A program made the position numbers and the translations under genes. The notes beneath the pieces are model-generated. The model searched no databases, was not told the origin of the DNA, and saw only the letters and a program-made list of their open reading frames with translations. From an uncultured bacterium (lineage in GTDB: Bacteria; Verrucomicrobiota; Kiritimatiellia; CAIKKV01; CAITUY01): a stretch of DNA of 39,764 nucleotides. The first letter of the stretch is position 1. Each line of letters opens with the position of its first letter. Location: assembly GCA_903958395.1 (NCBI GenBank), contig CAJBSZ010000506.1, positions 1-39,764 of the forward strand. The letters run 5' to 3'. Shown here piece by piece: positions 25,836 through 33,658 of the stretch.

Positions 25836-28800
25836 ATGAAAAGGCTTGCACAGGGCGGAAGGACGAAGAGAGGGCGGGATGGCACGTGCAACCGGCTGAC
25901 CGGCGCCTGCCTCCTGCTGGCGGTATTGGCCGCGGGCCTGGGCGCCTTCCCGGCGTGGGCGTATTACGATGGTTTCGAGGACTACACGAACGGGATGACC
26001 TTCCTGACGTCCACCAACGGCTGGCAGGCCTCAACGGTGCAGGTTCAGGTTCAAACCAATATCGTCTGCGAGGGAACCAATGCGGTCATGTCTCCGGCGT
26101 CGACGGTGCTGACCAACGCGGTCACGCCGGATATCGCGGCCGCGAGCGTATTGTGGACCGACTACCGGGTTAAGCCGCCGCTGGGCGGCGCGCCCGATGC
26201 CGGGACCTGCACGTCCGCGTCCGATAGCCTGCGACTCTACTTCGACATGACGGGCTACATCAACGTGGACAGTAACCGCACGTGGGTGCAATGCGCCGCC
26301 AACGTGATGGGCGTTCCCGTGCCCGCGATTACCACCCAGTGGGCCCGGGTCAGCGTTTGCGTGGACTATGCGCGGAGCAACGCAACGGTATTCCTGAACG
26401 GCGAACTCCTGCGCACCAACATCCCCATGCCGGGCGCCACGGCCACCAACTACACCCGTGTCTTCTGGGATAACAGCGGCTCGCAGACCGGGTTCCTGGA
26501 TTCGGTGTCCATTACCAACATCTGGCCGGCCTTCGAAACCAACGGGCTCACCGACCTGGACGACGATGGCATGCTGGATGCCCAGGAGATCCAGCAGTAC
26601 GGGAATGTGTCGGCCTACCGCCGCTTCAACCTGCTCGCGACCGCCACCAACGTGACGTTGCAGGCCCCGGGCGGCGGCACCGTGAGTCCCGATACGGCAT
26701 TCACGGTTCGGCCCGGCGAGGGAACCAACTTCACGGCGGCGGCGGCGGCGGGCTATCATGTCTGGGATCTGCTGACCAATGAGGTGTCGGTGGGGGCGGA
26801 ACTGGCGGGGCGGTATACGGCGCTGGCTGGGTACACGAACAACGCCATCACGACCGATCTGGCCATCGCGGTGCAGTTCAAGACCAATCCGGTTTTTCAT
26901 GTGGTTTCAACCAACCTGACCTTGGGCGTGCCGGGCGGGGGCACGGTGGCGCCGACCACCAATGCCGACTTTGCGGTTCTGCCTTACACGGGCACCAATT
27001 TCACGATTGATGCCAATGCTGGGTATCATGTCTATGATGTTCAGACCAACGGGGGCACGGTAGGGGCGGCCCTGTTTGGGAAATATACCGCCCACGCCAC
27101 CTACACCAACAGCTCCATTACCTCCGATACGACGGTGACGGTGCAGTTCAGGACGAATTTCGTGGTGACTTCGTCGGCGGGGACAGGGGGTAGCATCACG
27201 CCCTCAGGGACGACGGTCGCTTATCCTGGAACCAACCTCACCTTCGCCATCACCTCGTCACCCGCATATGTGGTGGCGGCGATCACGAACAACGGCACGC
27301 CGGATGTCAGTTACGCCGGACAGAAGGTTGTTTCGTACCCGTTGGACAATGTCCAGGCCAATACCGGTCTGCAAGTGACGTTCAGTTACACCAGCAACCG
27401 AACGGTGGGCGTCAGTGGCGATTACCCGACGCTCGGCGCGGCGACGGCCGCGGCGTTGGCGGGGGATACGATCCAGGTGTCGGACGGGACCTACACCCTT
27501 TCGGCGCCGGTGGTGATTACGAATAGGATTACCCTGCTGGGCAACACGAATTCACCTGCGAGTGTGTGGGTGCAGGCACCGACCAGCGGTACGGATCTGG
27601 ACTGCTTCCATGTGCGGACGAACAATGTGGCCATCTCGGGGTTCCTGATGACGGGGGCGACCAACGGCGCGGTGGGCGAACCGGGCGCGATCAACGCGGG
27701 GATCATGGTGGGGAACGATACGGTGTCGAACCAGATGGCGGCGGTACGGGTGCTGACGAATCTCGGGACCGGACTGTTCCTGTACAACCAGTTCAGCAAC
27801 TGCGCGCACGGGGTGTATGTGTGGGGGGCGACGAACTGCACGGTGGCCCAGAGCGAATTCCTGGGCAACACGACGGGCGTGTGGGCGCGGTTGACGACCG
27901 ATGCGCGGTCGAACTGGTGGGGCGCGGCGTCGGGCCCAGGCCCGGTGGGGCCGGGCACGGGCGACCTGATCAGCAGCAACGTGCTCACCATGCCCTGGTG
28001 GAAGGACGCCGCGCGCTCGGCGCGGGTGATCTACGACGCGGCGGGCTTGCAGGCGACATTGGACCTGGCAGCGGACGGGGATGTCGTCTGGACGACCAAC
28101 GGAACTTATGCCGGTGATATCACCATCGGCCAAGCGGTAAGCTTCCTCACGGACTTCGCCGTGGCCGGACAGCTCACGTTCAACGATAACGCTACCCTGG
28201 TCACGGCGGTGGGCTGCTCGAACGCGGTGGTGGCCGCCGGGAGCACCGTCACGCTGGATGGCGGTTCGCTGACCGCCACCAACCTGGCCATCGGGGCGGG
28301 CGGGTTCGTGCAGGGCGTGAATGGCGCGATGCTGACGGCTGACGGCTTGACGTTGACCGGGAGTTTCACGGCCGATCAATACTGGGCCACGCTGGTGGCC
28401 GTCACGCTGAACTTCGCCGACGGATTCGAGTCCTACGCGACGGGGACGCGGTTGCAGGCAATGGGCGTTTATGGCTGGAGCGCCACGGCCGCCGGGGTAG
28501 CCATCCAGACGAATTACGCCGCGAGCGGGACGAAGGCCGTGTTCCTGCCCCCTGACACGGAGGCCAACGTGACGGTGGACACCGCCGCCAGCCGGATCTG
28601 GACCGATTACCAGTGTCTGCCCATGCTGGGGGGGGCGCCGGAATACGCCGCCACGAGTAATCAGAGCATTCGGCTGACTTTCGACGCCGACGGCTGGTTG
28701 ATGGTGGAGTCCTCGAATGGTTGGCGGACCTGTTCCAATAACGTCTTGGGTGGAGTGGCGCCAAAGGCTTCCAACGACTGGGTCCGGGTGAGCGTGTTCC

Positions 28801-29081
28801 AGGACTACGTGGCTCGCCAGGGAGCGGTCTTCCTTGACGGCATCCTTCTGAGCGAACAGGTGCCGTTCGTCGGAGACAGCGTCACGGGTTACACCAAGCT
28901 GCGGCAAATCAACACCGGAACCGAGAGCAACGTGTACGTGGATGTGGTGAGCATCGGCACGAACACGCCTGCGGGCCTGACGGTGGATCTGGATGGCGAT
29001 GGGTTTGCTGATGCGTTCGAGGTGCAGACGAGCGGAAATATCACGATGTTCCCACGGGGGTCGGTTTACAAGATACGCTAG
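25836..29081 (+). CDS. Large secreted modular protein: two LamG-like domains flanking InlB/Flg_new-like repeats and a parallel beta-helix region
   Basis: YYDGFEDYTNGMTFL... and FADGFESYATGTRLQ... modules each followed by DLDDDGMLDAQEIQQYGN / DLDGDGFADAFEVQTSGN; tandem repeats at 26629-26888 and 26898-27158. Confidence 0.7.
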   Translation: MKRLAQGGRTKRGRDGTCNRLTGACLLLAVLAAGLGAFPAWAYYDGFEDYTNGMTFLTSTNGWQASTVQVQVQTNIVCEGTNAVMSPASTVLTNAVTPDIAAASVLWTDYRVKPPLGGAPDAGTCTSASDSLRLYFDMTGYINVDSNRTWVQCAANVMGVPVPAITTQWARVSVCVDYARSNATVFLNGELLRTNIPMPGATATNYTRVFWDNSGSQTGFLDSVSITNIWPAFETNGLTDLDDDGMLDAQEIQQYGNVSAYRRFNLLATATNVTLQAPGGGTVSPDTAFTVRPGEGTNFTAAAAAGYHVWDLLTNEVSVGAELAGRYTALAGYTNNAITTDLAIAVQFKTNPVFHVVSTNLTLGVPGGGTVAPTTNADFAVLPYTGTNFTIDANAGYHVYDVQTNGGTVGAALFGKYTAHATYTNSSITSDTTVTVQFRTNFVVTSSAGTGGSITPSGTTVAYPGTNLTFAITSSPAYVVAAITNNGTPDVSYAGQKVVSYPLDNVQANTGLQVTFSYTSNRTVGVSGDYPTLGAATAAALAGDTIQVSDGTYTLSAPVVITNRITLLGNTNSPASVWVQAPTSGTDLDCFHVRTNNVAISGFLMTGATNGAVGEPGAINAGIMVGNDTVSNQMAAVRVLTNLGTGLFLYNQFSNCAHGVYVWGATNCTVAQSEFLGNTTGVWARLTTDARSNWWGAASGPGPVGPGTGDLISSNVLTMPWWKDAARSARVIYDAAGLQATLDLAADGDVVWTTNGTYAGDITIGQAVSFLTDFAVAGQLTFNDNATLVTAVGCSNAVVAAGSTVTLDGGSLTATNLAIGAGGFVQGVNGAMLTADGLTLTGSFTADQYWATLVAVTLNFADGFESYATGTRLQAMGVYGWSATAAGVAIQTNYAASGTKAVFLPPDTEANVTVDTAASRIWTDYQCLPMLGGAPEYAATSNQSIRLTFDADGWLMVESSNGWRTCSNNVLGGVAPKASNDWVRVSVFQDYVARQGAVFLDGILLSEQVPFVGDSVTGYTKLRQINTGTESNVYVDVVSIGTNTPAGLTVDLDGDGFADAFEVQTSGNITMFPRGSVYKIR

Positions 29082-29116
29082 CCGCCCTGGACTTGGGTTT
29101 CTTGATTCTATTCTCC

Positions 29117-29136
29117 ACCGGCCAAGGCTGGCCGGT
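29117..29136. other. Perfect hairpin accggcca-aggc-tggccggt between the repeat-protein gene and the GH115 gene
   Basis: 8-bp perfect stem with 4-nt loop; no downstream T-tract. Confidence 0.5.
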
Positions 29137-29207
29137 TCGAAGGCGATCCAAACAGGTCGTGTTTTGCCCCTCACTGTTGTACGGTCGAAGTCTCAGGGAG
29201 TTTGTCC

Positions 29208-31781
29208 ATGGTGCAACCTTGCGTGAAAGGAACTGTCGTCGGGTTGGGGGTTCTGGTCGCCGGGGTGCTGCACGCGGGCGAGCCGATGGTGGGCGCGGAT
29301 TATCGGGAAGGGGATTTCAAGCTCGTGGCCGGGGGCCGGGCGACCCCGATCTATGTGGATGCGGCCGACTTGAAGGTCGTCCACATTGCGGCCGGCGATT
29401 TCGCCCAGGACGTCCAGCTTGTGACGGGGCAGAAACCCCGGTTACTCGACGACGCCAAGGCCTTGCCGTCCGTAGTGGTGTTGATCGGCACGCTTGGGCA
29501 CAGTGCGGTCATTGATTCCCTGGTGCAGGCGAAGAAGCTTGACGTGGCCCAGGTCGCGGGGCAGTGGGAGACGTTTCTCATCCAGGTTGTCGCCGATCCG
29601 TTGCCTGACGTGAAGTCGGCGCTGGTGATTGCGGGGTCGGACCGGCGCGGGACGGCGTTCGGCGTTTATGAGATGTCCGAGCAGATCGGCGTTTCGCCCT
29701 GGGGCTGGTGGGCGGATGTGCCGCCGCGCAAGCAGGGAAGCCTGATGGTCCGTGCCGGGCTGCACCGGCAAGGGCCGCCCTCGGTGAAATACCGAGGCAT
29801 TTTCATCAACGACGAGGACTGGGGTTTGTTCCCATGGGCCAGCACGACATTCGATCCGGAGTTGGGGAACATCGGCCCGAAGACCTACCGGAAGGTGTTC
29901 GAGTTGTTGTTGCGGTTGAAAGGCAACCACATTTGGCCGGCCATGCACCGCGGCACGACGGAGTTCGGAAGCATCCCGGGGAATGTGACGCTGGCGGATG
30001 AGTATGCGATTGCCGTGGGGGCCTCGCACTGCGAGCCGATGTTGCGCAACAACGGGTACTGGCCCGAGACCAATGGCGTGTGGCGTTATGACACCAACCG
30101 CGAACGGGTGTTGGGCTATTGGGAGGAGGGGGCACGGCGGCATGGCCCGTATGAATCGGTCTGGACGCTCGGCATCCGGGGGATTCACGACACCTCCATG
30201 AAAGGCCCGCCCGACACGCCATCGCGGGTGAAACTCGTCGAGAAGGTCTTCGCCGACCAGCGGGACCTTCTCCGCAAATACGTCAATCCCGACCTTGACA
30301 AGGTCGCTCAGTGCTTCGTGCCCTACAAGGAGGTGATGGGGCTTTATCAGGCCGGGATGAATGTCCCTGACGACGTGACGCTGATCTGGGTGGACGACAA
30401 CTTCGGCTATTTGCGCCAGCTCAGTAATCCGCGGGAACGGGCAAGGAAAGGTGGGGCGGGAGTGTATTATCACCTCTCGTACCTCGGGGCGCCGAAGCCG
30501 TATCTGTGGCTCTGCACGACGCCCCCGGCGCTGGTCTGGGCCGAGATGACCAAGGCCTATGCCTATGGAGCGCAGAGGATCTGGGTGGCGAATGTCGGCG
30601 ATATCAAGCCCTGCGAGCTCGGGATGGACTTCTGGATGCGTCTGGCGTGGAATGTGAACGCCTATGGGGCCGATGTGCAGATGAGTTTCTTGAGGGAGTT
30701 TTCCACGCGGATATTCGGCGCGGAGCATGCGGCTGAGATCGCCGGCATCCTGGATGAGTATTACCGGCTGGCGGTCATCCGGCGGCCGGAACATTTGAAT
30801 GGCGCTCATTTCAGCGCGACCTACGGCGAGAACGAGCGGATGCGGCAACGGTACGGGCAGGTTCTGGCCCGCGCGGAGGCGGTCGAGCCGACGCTGGCGC
30901 CGGAGTTGAAGGATGCGTATTTCCAACTGGTCCTGTATCCCGTGCGGATGCTCTCGTTCGTGGGACAGGCCTGCATTGCGGCTGACAAGGCCGGGAAGAA
31001 AGAAAGTGGCCCTCATGCCGCTCTCGTGAAGGAACTGGTCGCCCGCGTGCGGGCGGAGACGGATCGTTACAACCAGCAGATTGCCGGGGGCAAGTGGAAG
31101 GGCATGATGACGGTTTCGGGCCGGACCAGCAAGGATTGGCTCGGAGATGGCACGCCGCTGATCCAGAACGGCCGGCGTACCGGGGATGCCAAGGCGAAGG
31201 CCGAAGGCTTTGTCGCCATCACGGCGGCGAATTTCTCCCGGTCCATTCCCCGTCATGGTGCGGCGTGGCAGGCGATTCCAGGCCTGGGGCGCACGGGCTC
31301 CGCGATTACCGTTCTCCCGTTCGACCAGCCCAGCCGCTTAACCGATTTCAGTAGCGAGTCGCCCGCCGTCGAGTACGCCTTCTCGACCAGGACGGCCTCC
31401 GAACCAGCGACCTTGCACTTCCAGTGTTTGCCGACGCAGCGCATCCACGAGAATCGGAGCATGCGGTTTGCCGTCGCCGTGGATTACGGGACACCGCAGG
31501 TTTTGGATTACCAGGAGAGCGGCGGTGCGAACGGGCAGAGCGGGGAAGAGTGGGGGACCCGCGTGCTGGCCAATGTGGCATCGGTTTCCTGCAAGGCAAA
31601 ATTGCCGGCGGGCGATCACACACTACGGGTCTGGATGGTGGATCCGGGTGTCGTGCTCGACAAGATCATCATTGATCAGGGCGGCCTGCAGTCAACGTAT
31701 CTCGGACCGCCAGAGACCGGAAGGAGAGGAGGAATGGGTATTGGGTGCAGATCAATGAAAACAGGAGGGCAAGGAGGATGA
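29208..31781 (+). CDS. GH115 xylan alpha-1,2-glucuronidase-like glycoside hydrolase
   Basis: VKYRGIFINDEDWGLFPWA, LLLRLKGNHIWPAMHRGTTEFGSIPGNVTLADEYAIAVGASHCEPMLRNN, DDVTLIWVDDNFGYLRQLSNPRERARKGGAGVYYHLSYLGAPKPYLWL are characteristic of GH115; start set at ATG 29208. Confidence 0.93.
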   Translation: MVQPCVKGTVVGLGVLVAGVLHAGEPMVGADYREGDFKLVAGGRATPIYVDAADLKVVHIAAGDFAQDVQLVTGQKPRLLDDAKALPSVVVLIGTLGHSAVIDSLVQAKKLDVAQVAGQWETFLIQVVADPLPDVKSALVIAGSDRRGTAFGVYEMSEQIGVSPWGWWADVPPRKQGSLMVRAGLHRQGPPSVKYRGIFINDEDWGLFPWASTTFDPELGNIGPKTYRKVFELLLRLKGNHIWPAMHRGTTEFGSIPGNVTLADEYAIAVGASHCEPMLRNNGYWPETNGVWRYDTNRERVLGYWEEGARRHGPYESVWTLGIRGIHDTSMKGPPDTPSRVKLVEKVFADQRDLLRKYVNPDLDKVAQCFVPYKEVMGLYQAGMNVPDDVTLIWVDDNFGYLRQLSNPRERARKGGAGVYYHLSYLGAPKPYLWLCTTPPALVWAEMTKAYAYGAQRIWVANVGDIKPCELGMDFWMRLAWNVNAYGADVQMSFLREFSTRIFGAEHAAEIAGILDEYYRLAVIRRPEHLNGAHFSATYGENERMRQRYGQVLARAEAVEPTLAPELKDAYFQLVLYPVRMLSFVGQACIAADKAGKKESGPHAALVKELVARVRAETDRYNQQIAGGKWKGMMTVSGRTSKDWLGDGTPLIQNGRRTGDAKAKAEGFVAITAANFSRSIPRHGAAWQAIPGLGRTGSAITVLPFDQPSRLTDFSSESPAVEYAFSTRTASEPATLHFQCLPTQRIHENRSMRFAVAVDYGTPQVLDYQESGGANGQSGEEWGTRVLANVASVSCKAKLPAGDHTLRVWMVDPGVVLDKIIIDQGGLQSTYLGPPETGRRGGMGIGCRSMKTGGQGG

Positions 31782-32545
31782 GGCGATCGTGGTTGAAAAT
31801 CGTTTTCTGTGCGGCTCTCTTTGCCGCGGGTAGCGCGGTCTCCGCCGGTAGTGGGGGCGGGGCGTTTGCTGGGCGATGACGACCATTATCATATCGAGAA
31901 CTCCACGTTGCGGGAGAACGCCCGTGGCCGCGACGCGCTGGACTGCATCGCCGCCGCCAAGTGGGCCTGGAAGACGGCCATCCTGGCGGCGGGTATCCTC
32001 AAGACCGACGCCGCCCGCTCCGCCACATGGCAGGAGCGGCTCGACAAGATTGTTCCTTACTACCGAATGCCCGATGGGACCTACGGCTCCATTCTCGCCC
32101 GCAAGAGCGAGGGTGAACCCGGAGTGCTTCAGCAGCACAAGGAATGGAACCATTTCCCGATCGATATAACGGATGAGTTCAATTTGTGCTCGCCCCCCGA
32201 GGAGCGCGAGCGGGCTTTTCGGTCAACGGGTGGATTCCCGGGCAATCTCGAGCATCTGCTGGCGATCGCTCCTAACGAATGGCAGGGGTTGGGGTGGGGG
32301 TCGCCCCATCCCTGGCTCTATTATCAGGCGCGCAAAGCGTGTGGCAGCGAGGTGACGGGAACCAACGGCGTGCGGGAGAATGCAAAGTGATGAACCCCTG
32401 GCCGGGCAGGAAGTTGAAAGTCTTTGAGGTCCCGGGCGGGAGCGAGATCCAGGCGCCACGGGTAGGCGAGACTGACCGGTACGGGTTTGCCGCGGCGGCT
32501 GGACGCGAATATCGGATCGAGGCCGTGCGGTCCCCTGGAAAATGA
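31778..32545 (+). pseudogene. Decayed paralog of the 35220-37631 gene: signal peptide, C-terminal catalytic fragment and terminal domain in different frames
   Basis: 31778-31879 encodes MRRSWLKIVFCAALFAAGSAVSAGSGGGAFAGR*. 31881-32345 (another frame) HYHIENSTLRENARGRDALDCIAAAKWAWKTAILAAGILKTD... aligns with CYHIEDSLSRENYPGQDAQDCIASAKWFWKTAIQAASLLKTD. 32366-32545 RRAGECKVMNPWPGRKLK... aligns with RRSGECKVMNPWPGKGMK. Confidence 0.88.
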
Positions 32546-32584
32546 GAGGGCGGGAATCATGTGAGGGAGATTGACAGTTACGAT

Positions 32585-32659
32585 GACGTGGGGAGAATGT
32601 GAACATGTATAAAGCAGGGCGGTTTCGATGGTCGCTAGCGTGTCTCGGCATGGTGATTG
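32585..32659 (+). repeat. Direct repeat copy 1 (about 75 bp; RBS, start codon and signal-peptide region)
   Basis: gacgtggggagaatgtgaacatgtataaagcagggcggtttcgatgg... matches 32949-33023 with roughly 10 mismatches. Confidence 0.85.
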
Positions 32660-32757
32660 CAACATTGGCTCTCGCTGCGTCCGTCTTCTCTGTGTCTGCG
32701 CCTCAAGCCTGGTACTCCAGGCGGGTGGTGAATCTTTCCAACATGTCAGGATAACAC
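32605..32757 (+). pseudogene. Truncated secreted-protein 5' end (MYKAGRFRWSLACLGMVIATLALAASVFSVSAPQAWYSRRVVNLSNMSG*)
   Basis: Signal-peptide-like ORF with same start region as 32969, ending soon after the signal peptide. Confidence 0.6.
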
Positions 32758-32860
32758 CAGTTGTTTTTGAGACACTGCACAAGAGAAGACAGAGATTCCC
32801 GATTTGCAGTGATATTGCAAAGAGGGAACCTGTATGGTTCCTCCGGAACTGTCAGCTCCG

Positions 32861-32919
32861 AAAAATGCAAAATATTGCCGTTTTTGTCCATTGAGAAGCG
32901 CCGCTCTCCAGCATAGGCT
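32861..32919 (+). promoter_or_regulatory. Predicted regulated promoter C (AAAAATGCAA-N15-GTCCATTG; -35 TTGAGA 32891-32896; -10 TAGGCT 32914-32919)
   Basis: Same architecture as sites A and B; upstream of the pseudogene/esterase group. Confidence 0.55.
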
Positions 32920-32948
32920 ATGACAAACACGGTGTGCTATGCCGGAAC

Positions 32949-33023
32949 GACGTGGAGAGAATGTGAACATGCATAAAGCAGGGCGGTTTCGATGGTTGCG
33001 AGTGTGCCTCGGGATGGCTATCG
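32949..33023 (+). repeat. Direct repeat copy 2 of 32585-32659
   Basis: gacgtggagagaatgtgaacatgcataaagcagggcggtttcgatgg... Confidence 0.85.
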
Positions 33024-33226
33024 GGGCGTTGCTTCCCCTGGTGGCGACGGCGGGTACCCAAAGCACGAATTCCACGGAGGATTTCGAGCGGCGGCTTGCC
33101 GCGGAAGCCGCAGGGGCACAGGCCAGCGCCCCCAAAAGTTCCTGCCCCACGCGCTTTGAGCCGTTCGTCTGGCCGGATGAGGCCCCTGAGGATTGTCCGC
33201 TTCCCAAATGCGTGAGCGCCGAATGA
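32969..33226 (+). pseudogene. N-terminal remnant of a paralog of the 18951-20339 secreted protein
   Basis: ...FEPFVWPDEAPEDCPLPKCVSAE* aligns with VSRVWPDNAPVDCPFPKSSE and with DPLPKCVSAAP of 18951-20339, then stops. Confidence 0.75.
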
Positions 33227-33228
33227 TT

Positions 33229-33639
33229 TTCGAGCGCGCGAGCTACCCCGATCCGGCGCGGATGATGGCGAACCTCCACGCCCGCAACCTGAGGCTGATC
33301 ATCTCGGTGGGGCCGGGGTTGCAGGACTGGCAGCAGTGTGGCACGTGGACGGGGGGGAGGTCGGCCCTGACGTTAAACCTCAATCGCTTCATCATCAAGC
33401 CGGGCCAATATGAGGTGCGGTTTGAGCCGGTGGCCGGCAAGATACGGATTGCCAAGGCAGTCCTGTTGTATGAAGGGGATGAGGCGTTGCCGGACATGCT
33501 TGTGAAAACCGGTGAACACGCGTTCAATATCAATCGCACAGCCCAGGTAACGGAAGAGACCAGTTCGGTGTTGGATATTCGATTTGATGTCGCGGAGAGT
33601 GTCGGGACCGTGCGGATCAGGCCTGCTTTGGCGGAATAG
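33229..33639 (+). pseudogene. Chimeric remnant: GH31-like catalytic fragment joined to a C-terminal domain of another secreted glycosidase
   Basis: FERASYPDPARMMANLHARNLRLIISVGPG (GH31-like strand/helix) followed by RFIIKPGQYEVRFEPVAGKIRIAKAVLLYEGDEALPDMLV...VGTVRIRPAL. Confidence 0.6.
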
Positions 33640-33658
33640 ACAGGAAAGCGAGGGGATC

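Noticed and set aside
27552-29174. 540-aa antisense ORF opposite the modular secreted protein
   Set aside because: Same shadow-ORF pattern; the + strand has signal peptide, RBS and domain repeats.
29202-29211. ttgtccatgg near the GH115 start as another operator copy
   Set aside because: It overlaps the start codon, lacks the TGCAA half and the -10 spacing.
29442-31256. 604-aa antisense ORF opposite GH115
   Set aside because: Shadow ORF from high-GC codon usage of a well-supported gene; Arg/His/Pro-rich composition with no family signature.
31725-31781. GH115 C-terminal tail GRRGGMGIGCRSMKTGGQGG as a new domain
   Set aside because: Probably translation through the RBS region of the next (decayed) gene after the family's usual end at LGPPET; no evidence of function.
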